This document shows, piece after piece, positions 11,066-23,350 of a stretch of 64,000 bases of DNA; position 1 is the stretch's first letter, and each line of letters starts with the position of its first letter. The stretch comes from Telopea speciosissima (Eukaryota; Streptophyta; Magnoliopsida; Proteales; Proteaceae): the NCBI RefSeq assembly GCF_018873765.1, contig NC_057921.1, positions 68,127,557 through 68,191,556 on the forward strand. The letters are read 5' to 3'. A program made the position numbers and the translations under genes. The notes under the pieces are model-generated. The model was not told where the DNA came from and did not search any database. It was given only the letters and a program-made list of their open reading frames with translations.

Positions 11066-12697
11066 AAATATAAATTTGAGAGGAAATGGGATAAAATGAT
11101 AATGGGCTTCCCAAATTAAAGGTCCATAGGTGGGATTTTTCTCTTCTCCATTTCCCAATCTTTCTAGTTATTTTCACACCCTGAGAGTGGTACAATCAAA
11201 TCTAACGGTCTACATTTGAATCTCTCAATTTACTTAAGAGTTAACTCTAGTTGGTGTAACCTAGAGACTAATCAAGGTTGGTGTAACCAAACCCACCATT
11301 AAACCGTGGTTAACATAAATTCAAACTCACTCGCCCCCATCTCTTTCTCTCTCTCCTATTTGCCTTGTTCACACGATCCCTCAATATTGAAATCAATGGA
11401 TAAATACAATTTATAGCGAAATCATTATTACAAATCAAATCATTATTTATCATTATAAGGGGAAGATAATTAATATTGAAATCAATGGATAACTAATCAA
11501 AGAGAAGATAAATAATATTGAAATCACAAAATGAATCTTACTATCAAATCATTCATTTAACTATCCAACTAATTTAATATACTGAACAAGGAGATCAATG
11601 AAAGCATTATTACAAATCAATTTCCTTATTCATAACCTCAGGCTCAATTGATTTGTAATAATTCTTCTTACAATTATAAATCTTCTCACTAACATTGAAA
11701 TCAATAGATAATCAATTCACCTATTCATAATCTCATACTCAATGATATGTTTTTTTTTTTATTGGTTTCATTTGGTTCAATTTTTGATTTGGATATTGAT
11801 CAATTCGATGTAGTCCTATTTTCAACTGGTCTCATCATACCCTAGTCTAAAACCAATCCAATAAAGATCGATTCGATTTGGTCAAGGTTTTTGCCGATCG
11901 ATTTTATTGGTTTAGACAAGGTTTTGACACCCCTAAATGAATGTGATGTTTTCCAAAAAGCACAAGACAAGTCTTAGCCATTGTTTTACTTTTTTTTTTT
12001 TGTAATTTTAATCATATGTTCATATTTAGAATTTGGAGAGTGCACAATAATGTCTAAAATACTAGTATACATGCATAGACGTACACAAAATGTGTGCCAG
12101 TAAAAGAGATATGTGATTAAATTAGAAAAATTTGGCACATAGCAAATATATGTGAATAATAATTCACATTTTTTTTTCAACAAGATTTTCTCATAATTAT
12201 AAAACAAATATTTAAAATAAAAGAAGGGATCTTTGGTCAGGCGGAGTTGGCGGATGGGTTGGTGAAGAAGACAGGGTTTCCCTGGGTCCCCAGGCTTAAA
12301 TCTCAGGACCACAACAGAAATTGAAAATACTCATCTTTTCCTTTCATTTCCAACTTTAATTGAGATATCTTTCTTGATGGAAACATTGAGTCTGTGCGTT
12401 TGCAGGCTTTGTCCACTGTTTTCACTTTCAGAACGAAAGAAGGGAGAAGGGACAAAATCATTAATGGTACACTTGTGAGGTCTGAATTCTTCTTCGTTTC
12501 AGTTTCTTTTGCTCTCCTCCTATCTTAATACCTTCCACACTACTTTTCCTTCATTCCTTCGTGTTACAACCAACAAGAACCTCAAATATAAATAATAATA
12601 AAAAAAATAAAATCACAATATTCGGTGAGCTTAAAAAGGACAGCACCAAGAAAAAAGAAAAAAAAAATAATTAGTGAGACTTAATAAAAAAGGGGTA

Positions 12698-12872
12698 CTA
12701 TTTTCTGGGTGGGATGCAGCCATGTAGAGGTCATGCCGCATGCCAGTCAATGAGAACACTTGTGATGGCATAAAAGGAGGCAGAATTTTTACCATACATG
12801 GGGGCATGGCGATCATTCTGACCCTTATCGTGCGTAGGCGTGAATGACCCCTGCATCCCACGTAGAAAACAT
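12698..12872. mobile_element. MITE with inverted termini of about 22 bp
   Basis: CTATTTTCTGGGTGGGATGC begins the left arm and its inverted partner lies at 12851-12872. The body also folds back in part (GCATGGCG and GCATGCC blocks). Confidence 0.6.
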
Positions 12873-13858
12873 TCTCCTAATAAAAAATAACCAATTGGTT
12901 TATTGGTTGTGTGGATTTTTTTTATTTAAAACTTCTAAAACCAACAAATAAGTAAGCGAAGTGATTTTGTTCTAGAGTGTGTGGCGTACATCAACGCTCC
13001 TATGTGTCTATCCGTCTTCTCTAGCAAGAAAGGGTGATGATGTTTTTTTTCCTCCGCACATACGTGCAAGTGCATGTACATGGGAGACAATCATTTGTCC
13101 TATTATTGTCATTTATAAGGTGGAGAGGAGTATTTATGGATACAAAAGGAATCGGTGGCTCCCTCTCACATGTATGTTTATGTGTAGATGATCCAATCTT
13201 GTTTTTTCATATAATAGAAAAGGAGACAGACAGACACATTGGAGCGTTTAGATAGGAGGACCATGGTTCGTGATCTCGGTATCGGTTGGATCAGATCGGA
13301 TTAGGATCATCCAAACTCGAGCAAATATGACACTTTTATCCTTATTTTCTTATAAAAAATTAATATTTTTTTTAATATTTTCACCATTGTCCGTATAGTT
13401 GGATCAGATCGGTATTGGGATCGGTCTCGGCCATTACCGATCCAATCCAGCCAAAATCGGCCGATCCGATCCGATCCGATAACTCAAACCATGAGAAGGA
13501 CACCCTTTTTTGTTAAAAAAAAATAAATAAATAAGAGAGTGGGGCATGATCATTGAGATGTGCAGTACGAGGCATTATAACTTGTTCCTGATGTTTAAAT
13601 ATTAATTGGTGTTTTGGAAGAACTTCACCTAATCCTCCCTACCCACCGTATAATGGAGACAGCAAGATTTTTAAATACTATATAATCTAGTCAATGATGG
13701 ATCCAAGCCATCCGATGGGTCATGGGTCAGTGACTCGATTATTCTAGCATCAAAAAAAAATAAAAAGGTTTCCCTTCCTTCACTCTCAGACTCTCTCACC
13801 TTTCTTGGTTTCTTTATGATGGACACCACAACATACATATTAAAAGTATTCAAGGTGG

Positions 13859-13882
13859 GGTTGGTAGTACGTAGTGGTTGGT
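13859..13882 (-). promoter_or_regulatory. Two AC-II type MYB sites upstream of the COMT gene
   Basis: ACCAACC occurs on the minus strand at 13859-13865 and again at 13876-13882, about 200 bp upstream of the COMT TATA box. AC elements are bound by R2R3-MYB regulators of lignin and phenylpropanoid genes. Use of these copies is inferred. Confidence 0.5.
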
Positions 13883-14073
13883 GGGCTCCTGTATTTTAGT
13901 CGGAAAATGTATACTATACTAGCATGGTTGATGGTTGTTGTGCAAATGGGATGGCATTTTATATTAATATTAACAGCTCTTTCTTTCATTGGGAAAAAGT
14001 AGGGAAAGTGTAAGAGTTTGTATTTTTATGGTAAAATATAATTAATAGAATTGGAGTTTGGTATGTATAATTG

Positions 14074-14081
14074 TATATAAA
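14074..14081 (+). promoter_or_regulatory. TATA box of the COMT gene
   Basis: TATATAAA lies 182 bp upstream of the start codon. It predicts a transcription start near 14.1 kb and a leader of about 150 bases that includes a GAA microsatellite. Confidence 0.7.
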
Positions 14082-14255
14082 CCGTGGAAACATGATTTCC
14101 TAGCCAGGCAGGCTGGCAGGCAGCACAGCAGGCCGGAAGAAGAAGAAGAAGAAGAAGAGTGATTGTGTGAAGGTGTCTATATCTCTCTGTCTGTGTTCTT
14201 GATATTTTAATCAAACTCCAAAAGAACAAAAGACCAAAAGCCCAAAAATCAAGTA

Positions 14256-15798
14256 ATGGGTTCAGTGGAGGAGATGAGGTCGCTGAGCAAGGAAGAGCAG
14301 GAGGAGGAGGAAGCATGTATGTTCGCCATGCAATTGGCCAGCTTTTCAGTGCTGCCCATGGTTCTAAAATCGGCGGTAGAGCTCGACCTTTTTGAGATCA
14401 TAGCCAAAGCAGGCGCAGGAGCACAATTGTCAACAACGGAGATCGCCGCTCAACTGCCCACAGCAAACCCAGAAGCTCCGGTGATGCTGGATCGTATGCT
14501 GCGCCTTCTGGCCAGCTACTCCATCCTCAGCTGCTCTCAGACCACCCTCGAGGACGGCAGCCCCCAGAGGTTCTACGGTCTCGCTCCAGTCTGTAAGTTC
14601 TTGGTCAAGAACCAAGATGGAGTCTGCCTCACTCCCTTGATTCTGATGAATCAAGACAAGGTCCTCATGGAGAGCTGGTATGTACACGCTCCATCATCCA
14701 TATATTTATATATCCATCAATTTGATCTTCTGCCTTTCTTAATTTCCCTTTTCTTCATTCATTCATTCATTCATTTGGATTCTGACTTATTATTGCTCCT
14801 TTTGTTTCTACACCACCGAGTTTCAAAGATTAAAAAAACAAAACAAAAAAAGGACCCCTTTCTCCAACACCCTTTCATCCTACCGAGTACCATTGCTTCC
14901 CAGCCGGACACGACATGCAGGGAACTCAGTCCCAAAAATTTAACAGGTGAAGGGATTGGTTGCTCTGTTTTCCCGAGGATTGAAAATTTTGATACCTATT
15001 TATTTTTGGGGGGGAATCGTGTCCACATTGCACTCAGCGTTAGGAAATGGTTTGTGTGAATAACTATTCTATGAATCATTAGTAATACATCTAGCTTAAT
15101 TACTACTTATCACGAATAGCATAAATAATAAAAATTGTTATCACATCCACATGAAACAAATACTAGAAAGGGTAAAAGAACTCTGTAAGGGGAAGGGGAA
15201 GGGGAAGGGGGAGGGGGGGAGGAGTATGAGAGATCCGCCCAGACACGGGGCGAAATGATCATCTCACCCCTATGAAGAATGGAAATGTCCATGTTAATGA
15301 TTTAGGATGTTCCCTTAGCCCCTGCATGTGCAGGGGCAATGCTCCTCCACAGGGATCTCTCCCTCTTGTAGAAATGGCTAAAACAGGAATTAAAGGAAGT
15401 GCGGTTTGGTCTCTCACTCTTTTCCCCAATATTCTACAAAGGATGTGGCCATTCATTAAGAAATGGTTAGTTTATGTAGGATAATTATTGTGGGTTAGAA
15501 AACAGCGAATCATGTGGGTAGCAGATCTGAACTTGAAAACAGCTATGTATGTAACAGGAAGAGATGAACCGTGAATGAGCTGGGAGGGACCATAGTTTCG
15601 AGAAAGAAAAAATTTTTAAAATCTGATACCGTGTCAAGAAACGTGAATATAAGTGAGTAAAAAAATTCCAGTTTCTCGTTCTAAGGAAGCTGTTACAGGA
15701 AAGAAAGAAATTGAATTCAAACTACATAGTAGAAACCAGCTTGAACTTTTCCACTTATTCACGTTTTTCTTGACATGTTTATGGAAGTTATGTATGTA

Positions 15799-15854
<56 letters not shown>

Positions 15855-16560
15855 CGTTTTACTTGCTATACATTACGTTAGGTACTACTTGAAAGATGCA
15901 GTGTTGGAAGGTGGAATCCCTTTCAACAGGGCCCATGGGATGACATCGTTCGACTACCACGGCACAGATCTGAGGTTTAACAAGGTTTTCAACAATGGAA
16001 TGTCAAATCACTCCACCATCACGATGAAGAAGATCCTCGCAACCTACAAGGGCTTCGAGGGCCTCACTTCCTTGGTGGACGTGGGTGGAGGAGTGGGTGC
16101 AACACTCAGCATGATTGTCTCTAAGTACCCATCCATCAAGGGCATCAACTTCGACTTGCCCCATGTCCTTGCCGATGCTCCCTCCTACACGGGCGTCGAA
16201 CACGTCGGCGGTGACATGTTTGTCAGCGTTCCCAAAGCCGATGCTGTGTTCATGAAATGGATCTGCCATGACTGGAGCGACCAACACTGTCTTAAATACC
16301 TCAAGAACTGCTACGATGCTTTGCCAGAAGACGGCAAGGTCGTCGTGGTCGATGGTCTCCTCCCGGCCACCCCAGAGACATCACTTGCTGCCCAGAGCGA
16401 AATCCAGATGGACATCATCATGTTGGGACACAATCCGGGTGGCAAAGAGAGGACCCAGAGGGAGTTCGAGATCCTGGCCAAGGGTTCAGGCTTTCCTGGC
16501 TTCCGAGTTGCCTGCTATGCTTTCAACACTTACGTCATGGAATTCTTGAAGAAGGTCTGA
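14256..16560 (+). CDS. COMT: Caffeic acid/5-hydroxyferulic acid O-methyltransferase-like, two exons
   Basis: Exons 14256-14677 and 15882-16560 join in phase within a Trp codon (MES-W-YYLKDAV) and give 366 residues, the usual COMT length. The N-terminal dimerisation domain ([20 protein letters not shown]) is followed by a class I methyltransferase fold with SAM motif [12 protein letters not shown] at about 205-216, DLPHV, GGDMF, the catalytic His270 in KWICHDW and Glu330 in [12 protein letters not shown] methylates caffeyl and 5-hydroxyferulyl or coniferyl units in the cytosol for syringyl lignin and related phenolics. The second catalytic acid, Glu297 in alfalfa COMT, is Asp298 here (VVVVDGLLP). 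Asp at this place is usual in isoflavone/alkaloid OMTs but not in true COMTs, so substrate assignment is open. One intron at this site resembles grass COMT genes; many eudicot COMT genes have three. The intron holds a long TA repeat. Confidence 0.92.
15797..15852. repeat. TA dinucleotide repeat at the end of the COMT intron
   Basis: An almost pure TA run of about 55 bp ends 30 bp before the exon 2 acceptor at 15881. It is likely to vary in length and to be error-prone in assembly. Confidence 0.9.
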
Positions 16561-16764
16561 ACCGAACCCGCCAGGCCTTTTGATTAGGCCTGAGCCACCA
16601 TCGTTCCATGCATACTCCACAACCAAACTGTACTACTTCTACCCAATCTTTCATTTTTCTGTTTTAGAATATAGCTCTATCTCCAATTAAGCTGGTGCGC
16701 CTGGTCCTCGGGATTTTTTTTGGGGGATTTTGGGAATTAGGCTAGCCAAATAATCTCTCTCACG

Positions 16765-16796
<32 letters not shown>

Positions 16797-17974
16797 ATTT
16801 CATCTTTACTGTATCCTATTTCCTTTTATAAAATTATAAAGCTCATTTGGGAAATCGAAATGATATTTAAATAGTGGTCTTAAGGAAAAGACACATTATA
16901 TATATAATCCGTTGGTTAATTAAGCTAGCTAGCTCTCTCCAAACATGATGGTATATAATCGAATCTCTTCAAGAAAACCTATCCTCCATATGCAAATTTA
17001 GACTACTCTTCAAATGCGGAACTGACCATGGACCATTCACGATTCTCTTCAAATATATTATCCATGACAAACTTTAGTTCTTGCTTTAAGAAGAGGTGCC
17101 AATATGGAAGTGTTTTAGTAAATATGTGCAGAAAATAGAAAGCATCCCTTTTAATTAATAAGTTACAAGCAATGAAATGCCCTCAACCTCTTAAGAAAAA
17201 TGACTACTGATAATATATTTATAAATTATTTCAAAAGGGATGCCACTTTTATGGAAGATTATAATTCATAAATTAATAACTTGAAAGACCGACAAGGAAT
17301 GATAAAAGAGCATGCATGCATATGAATTATGACTAGTCCACCGATGGAGCAATGGGCAAATGTTTCGGTCCTTCCTATGACCTCAAAACCACCAAGCTTG
17401 TTAAGGCTTGAGATGATATATATTAATGATTGAGATAATTAGTAAACAAATGTAAATTTCATCACGTACCACAGACACAGCTTAATTTTCCAAATTCCTA
17501 ATTATCTGAAAGTTATAATCCTCGATAGTACAGGATCCATCTATCTTAATTAATTCTCCCATGCTGTGTAGCATAGAACAAGGTGCATTTTAAGTCGAAC
17601 ACACATAAATATTGATTGAAAGAATAGATTTGTTACCATAAAATCAGTAAAACCCTACCCTTCTAAGAAAAAACAATTAATGCCAAATTGGGACACTGCT
17701 ATGATATAGGTAGATCAAAGATATCTTGAACTGCAAATCCTTAAATCACAAGGGGAGGGGAAATTGCTCCATCAGAACAAACAGACAAAAATAAAAAATA
17801 AAAAATTGTTCCCATGGATTAGATTTTTCATATGTTATGCAAGATTTCCCAAGGGTATGAAACCATAAAGAATACCAATTTATGCAGGCCAAATGCAGGG
17901 GATATGTTAATAAGACCAATGCCCTCATAAGATACCCGAATATCTATTTTAATTTTACTGTAAAAAATATCTTT

Positions 17975-18006
<32 letters not shown>

Positions 18007-18247
18007 CAAGTAGATAAGTAGTAGAGGCAATTAATTATGTTTATCTTGCATGAAGTACTAGTATCTGGTTGATTCATTTACTTTGGGTAGAAGAAGCTTA
18101 TGCGAACCAAAAATAAGCATCATATACATAACAATTGCATTCCAGATGATGCATGCATGCTGCAATACATATATAGTTAATTGGTCGATCCAGAGCCAAA
18201 AGAAAGCTCAGCTAGTCTCCAAGGGCAATGACATCTGTGTTTCATCA
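16561..18247. other. Intergenic interval between COMT and CURT1 3' ends
   Basis: The two genes converge here. The stretch contains the COMT 3' untranslated region, a CT repeat (about 16761-16790), a GA repeat (about 17980-18006) and AT-rich sequence. A unit near 17.2-17.3 kb resembles the repeats at 9.55 and 9.7 kb. No other gene is seen. Confidence 0.6.
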
Positions 18248-19555
18248 TCAACTACTCCCAATGATGTCTTTGTAAGTGTCCTTTATTTTCTTGATCAAAG
18301 CTTCCCTGGAATTCCATATAACCCATTAATTGTTAAAGGGTATTAATTGTTAAAGGGTGGGTGTCCATGCATGTTTATCATATAGGATGCATGGTGAAGT
18401 GAAGGGTCATCAATGCTTACCGGTCGGGTTTGAAGATCAGGTTCCGATATGCAAACCACTGCAAGGAATGGCAAGAAACAGCATTTTCTTCAGTAGCCTA
18501 GCCTGGAAAACAAATGGATTCCTCCTTGTTCTTCTACTACTACTACTACATGGTGCCTTCGTACTTTGGTTATACAAATCCATAAAAACTGCCAACTTAC
18601 CCCGGTGTAACCGATTCCAACGAGCTCCAGGACACCTGGAACTATCGGAAGCCTATCGATGGCCTGTTCATAATTTAAGGGGAAAGATTAGAGTACCAAA
18701 AAAAAACATAACAGAGAGAGAGACAACACGATTGAATCTTCAAGAAATAAGTAATGTTTTAGTTTGGAATTCCAAAATCCTTCCTTTTTAATACGTAATT
18801 GTGCAAGCAGAACAACAAAAGAAAAAACAGAGTAGGCACATACCCATTAGGAACTTTATGTGATAAGGAGAGAGGAGGTAGGAAGGAAGTAAGGAAATAA
18901 AACCTCACCGAGATCATGCCAGTGGAGCCCCAGACCGCAATAGCACCAGCAAATGTAAGAGAAGTCACAGCATATTTGTCTTCCAGTTTGTCCCACTGCA
19001 CATTATCAAAATTGCCAACTGTGGATAAACTGAATACCTTTCCAAACTCCCACCTCTCCCTTTCAGAAAACCCAAAAAAGACTAGGAAGGGAAAAGTACT
19101 AATGTTAAGTACAATTAATGGAAAAGAAAAGACCAAGGTGAGGTGAGGTGAAATGGGTCCTTACTGCTTCTCGAATGGAGTTCAAGATCTCCGGCAGCTC
19201 AGCTGCGGCGACTTCGGCGGATGTTTCTGCAGTGGCCATTGCGATAACATTCCGGGCAATCTTACGGCCTGATTAAATGAGAAAAAGGAAACATTCAATC
19301 CTTTCTGTACCTTCAAAAATCTATCATCAAAGCAATTTTTTGTTTACTTTTTTAAATAAATTCCAAAAACTTACAATGGGCAGCAGTCTTCCAGGTATCA
19401 CGAGTCGACTGGGGATGGTTCACAGGCAGGGGAGGCGTAGGGAGTGTTGGGAGGCTCACACATTGCGGCGATGCGGCTGCCGATCGCCGAGGAGCTTTGC
19501 CATCGATGAGGGTTGACGATGAGGAGATGGAAACGGTGGTTGAGGTCGATGCCAT
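18248..19555 (-). CDS. CURT1: CURVATURE THYLAKOID 1 protein, chloroplast, six exons
   Basis: Six exons join in phase: 19375-19555, 19165-19268, 18909-18995, 18601-18663, 18421-18458 and 18248-18305, giving 176 residues, a normal CURT1 length. Residues 1 to about 60 form a Ser/Thr-rich plastid transit peptide (MASTSTTVSISSSS). After it come an amphipathic helix (AAAELPEILNSIREAWDKLE), the first membrane segment (YAVTSLTFAGAIAVWGSTG), AIDRLPIVPGVLELVGIGYT for the second, then WFAYRNLIFKPDR and a C-terminal helix ending DIIGSS. CURT1 proteins oligomerise at grana margins and bend thylakoid membranes. The C-terminus recalls CURT1B (TMP14), but I would not insist on the subtype. All donors are GT and acceptors AG. 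Confidence 0.95.
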
Positions 19556-20344
19556 TGCTTCCTCACTCTTCCTCTGTGCTTACAGGAACCCAGAGGCCTC
19601 ACTTGATGATAGAAGAAGAAGAAGAAAAAAGAAAAGGGGGATCAGACCTCAAGGACTAACTAGTGCTTTTTTTTATTTTTCTAATAATTCCTCTTATAAT
19701 ACTTCATGTTGTTTTGGCCTAATGCCTTTCTTTTGAGTTGAGAGAGGAAGAGACTGAAGTAGGATCGATCGATCGATCGATCTCCAATCTTCAATCTTCT
19801 TCCCAAAGCGATGGACGACCACTCGTTCCTTTCCGTCATCAGGATAGTGCTGACGTGGTAATCGGATAGGCATCTTATGGCGTTTAACTGGTTCCTTCTT
19901 TCTTTTTTTTTTTTTTTGGTAGGAGTTTAACTGGTTCCTTCCCCGTGCATAGATTTGAAGATTATTATTAAGAGTTCACAAGAATTGGGATCCGCTAATA
20001 TGACTGACTGCATGGTGCCTGTCCCGGAAAACCACAAATATCTTATCTCTTACACTCTCACTCTCACTCTCACTCCCACTCCTTAAAATGGCTCAACAGA
20101 GAGAGAGAGAGAGAGAGAGAACATGAGCGGCCAAAAGATACTGTGGAAAACAATAGTATATATATTTTTTTTTGTTAAAAAAAAATAGTATATGGGGAAT
20201 ACATATGATTAAATTTGATATTGAAATTTGACAACGTGGTTAATCCAAACCATACCTCAAATATCCAATAGCCAAATCACATCATCTTGGTATATAGTGC
20301 AGATGAAATATATTGCTATATACATCCGAAGTTGATAATCTTTT

Positions 20345-21140
20345 TGTGGAAATTGTTATTAGGTGTCGTACCTATTAAGTCTAAACTTTCTTGACAGGTG
20401 TAGGATGATGGATTGTGTGTTTTGTGTAGAAAATGGTCGTGAAACGGATTGTCATCTTTTTCTTTCTTGTAATCTTGCTAAACATATCTATGCTGTAGGA
20501 CCATTAGGCCTTCAGACCGAACACCTACATTCTTCTTCTTTAATGCATTTGGTTCAATCATTCATGACGAATGCTTCTTTCCCTCAAGTTGAGTTCATAA
20601 GAGTTTTATCTATCTTTGCTATTACTTTTTATTTTATGTGGTTATTGCACAATAAAGTCCTGTTTTTTGGTGTTAAATCTGATCCATATGGATACTGGAG
20701 TGATGATCAACCTTGATTCTTAGATGGGTTCATAATTTTAATATCATTATGTCTTCTCAATGTACTACAATTCCTTCTTCTCCTCATGTAGTGCATCAAA
20801 TGACCTTGTTAGATTATCAAGGACTTCAAGGAAGTGGCAAACCAGTGATTATCTATGATGGGAGTTGGGATCCACATTCTGGAGATGCGGGTAGGGTTTC
20901 GGTGTTACTTCATAATGCTACTTTTATCGTGACTTCTATGAATTATGGTGTTATAGATTATGCAGAAGAGTCTGAAGCTAGGGGATTCCTCCAAGGTTTA
21001 CTGGGCACTAGAAAACAAGGCTAGATGGAAGTTGAAGTTTGGACCAACTATGAATCTTAAGTTTTGTGGTTTTAAGAAGGCAATCAAGTAGAATGGCCAT
21101 GGACCTTATTTGCTTTCTTATATAATATTTATCATCTTGG
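20345..21140 (+). mobile_element. L1-type LINE fragment: zf-RVT and RNase H region
   Basis: The translation CVFCVENGRETDCHLFLSCN at about 20415-20475 is the zinc-binding zf-RVT motif of plant LINEs. From about 20.83 kb VIIYDGSWDPHSGDAG starts an RNase H-like domain with YAEESEARGFLQGLL, and MEVEVWTNYES follows a stop. The two parts lie in different frames with a stop between them, so it is a decayed 3' fragment. No 5' part or target duplication was found. Confidence 0.65.
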
Positions 21141-22199
21141 TTAGGGATGTTTTTAATCTGTAGTCTTTATAAAGAAATATGTAATTGTAATTTCGGTGGC
21201 TTAGCTAAGAAAATGAGGGTGGCTGATGTGCACTTTTTTTTTTTTAATTTATCAAGATTTTGTTCATAAAAAGAAAGTGTTGCTAGAAAAAATCTTGAGC
21301 ACAGTTCAGGTCCACATACGTGGTCTGACCTTGCGACCTGATCTGTGCCCATATGGAATATTCCATGGGGCCAAAGATGGGGCAATGGATTCCATGTGGG
21401 TACGATTAGGTCCCAGGACCATGTACATGGACCTAATCCAAGCTCCAAATCTTTGGGTAACCCGTACGGAGAAGCTGTTTTTTCAAGTATATTTACAAAA
21501 AAAACATAGAAAGGACTTGCATCTTTCCTGGTAGAAAAGGACAGTTTGGTCATCTTTAGAACAAAAAGAGTATTGGAATTTCCCATATCATTTCAATAGT
21601 GATATGGGAGAGAGTGCCTCATACGATTTGTATATATGAGGATCAACATAATGAAGAGAAACAGAGAATGACAAAAAAGATAGTGTGTATCAGAACAAAC
21701 AATGTATAATCCATCTTTCTCCTTTCATTCTTATCAATATGGTATCTTAATCATTGTCTTAAAGATCAATTTATTTTTGTTAGTTGTATGGGCAATAAAA
21801 ACTGTTACTAAAAAAAGGGGAAATATCATCTCGTCCCCTCTAAGTATCTATAATATCAAATCCCACCCCCAAGTTTTGAATAATGATAATGTCCTTTCCT
21901 ACTTTTGAAAGATTCTATCAACCGTACCCTAAGTGGCTAACGGTGTTAAAACATCAGTTCAAAAGATGATATTACCCTTTAATTGGCTAACCTCGCGTCA
22001 CCCTCTGATTTTCAAAAATCAAGGGGTGATCTGAGTTTCGTTTGAAAACCAAGGGGTGACGTGTAAGTTACCCTTACATGTAATGTTGCTTTCCTCTTAA
22101 GCCAAAGGCAGAAATTTAATTTTAAAATTTTTTAAATTGAACAATTAATTAATAAAAAAAAATCAGATTTTGAATTGGATCTCCACCAATAAGAAAGGA

Positions 22200-22457
22200 A
22201 GATTAGATAAGTTTGAAGAGGTGGGCCATAAAATTAAAACATTAAATTTTAATGGACTGCACCGTTTAAAGCCCGTTTATATTTAAGCAAGTTCATAGCC
22301 CGGTTCTACACCATTTAAGGGCCAGTTAAGTTACCTGATTATAGTCCTAAATCCGACCAAACTCGGCCAGAATACTTAAACGAACAGTCACAGTGCAGGC
22401 TTTAAGCACCGTGAAGCCCGACTAGGCTCGACCGAACCCAACTGAATGATACCCCTA
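22200..22457. mobile_element. Diverged hAT-like non-autonomous repeat
   Basis: The right end reads GATACCCCTA, the complement of the TAGGGGT terminus seen at 34.1 and 38.9 kb. The body is rich in GCCCG and CGGCC blocks like those copies. The left end is uncertain. Confidence 0.35.
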
Positions 22458-23315
22458 CTTCTATTACTTGTAACACCAAATGGGGGAAGTTATGCTTCAC
22501 CATACCGTGCAGGTTCAACAACCATACTTGCTAACTTAGGTTACTTGCTAACTTAGGTTATCGAGTAAGTGGTAGCAGTACTACCCTTTAAAATCTTAAA
22601 CTCAACCATAAACACACCATCTATATCGAGACCGTTGATATAAACACCCATAATAATTTTTTAAGTATTATCGGCTGTTACATGTCTCTTCTCTCTGTCA
22701 TTTTTTACGTTGGTTAAGTTGGTGAAGCCCACCCCCCCCCCGCGTCAACCAAACTGTAATCGTCTCCTCCAAGGATGACCGCCGAAGAAGTCCAAAAAAA
22801 ACCGGAATTTACTTGAGACTAAGTCCACCGAGGCCTCCGTGATTATCCAATCACCAATCCGGTCATCACAGCAACCCAAATAGGAACTGCGCAAACCAGC
22901 CCCACTATAAGACAGCGAAAATAAAGGTGTGGTGGTCATTTCACAGATGGGTCCCACATGTGAAATCAAAATACAATTACTTGGTTGTTCACTTGCTCTG
23001 CACAAAAGATTTCAAATATCCTCTGGTGGAAGAGCAATTCGATCAGTTAGGTCCTTTTTGGGTGTACCGTGGACGTCTCTGTTTCAGTCTCCATGGTTCA
23101 ACAAGGTCCAGCAAATTATCCGGTCAAACACACAGCCTGCAAATTCAGAGTTCCGTCTGCAGGGGTGAAGACTGAAGAGAAAGAAAAAGTAGACCAAAAA
23201 CGGAAAAAGTGGAAAATGTGGAAGAGAAAACATAAAAAGCTAGCTAAACCCATCCAGAAATGAGATGAGAGTCAGAGCGACGAAAAAAGAAAAGTAGTTC
23301 TGAAATCTGAAATCT

Positions 23316-23350
23316 GAAGACTGAAGACTGAAGACTGAAGACTGAAGACT
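23316..23350 (+). repeat. Heptamer tandem repeat (GAAGACT)
   Basis: About five units of GAAGACT follow two TGAAATC units. Confidence 0.85.

Larger units (their letters stand above)
6229..13858. other. Gene-free interval rich in short non-autonomous elements
   Basis: I see no host gene here. It holds a GGT-rich simple repeat (6661-6755), hairpin elements and a 435 bp long-TIR element listed separately, and diverged repeats. Two related units near 9535-9630 and 9650-9760 share GTGGATCATG and CATTTTCAT, with a third relative near 17.2 kb. A GATCGG-rich repeat lies at 13262-13490. AT-rich unassigned sequence fills 11.2-12.2 kb. A stretch at 12236-12310 looks faintly like a tRNA-derived SINE head, but I could not support it. 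Confidence 0.5.

Noticed and set aside
12236-12310. Possible SINE head (GGCGGAGTTGGCGGATGG then GGCTTAAATCTC)
   Set aside because: Box matches are weak and neither a poly-A tail nor a target duplication was found.
14678-15059. Open reading continuing from COMT exon 1 for over 100 codons
   Set aside because: It reads into the intron; a GT donor at 14678 and exon 2 restore the COMT frame exactly.
21818-22078. GGGGAAATATCATC start and GTAAGTTACCC end resembling Mutator-like termini
   Set aside because: The two ends do not align to each other beyond a few bases.
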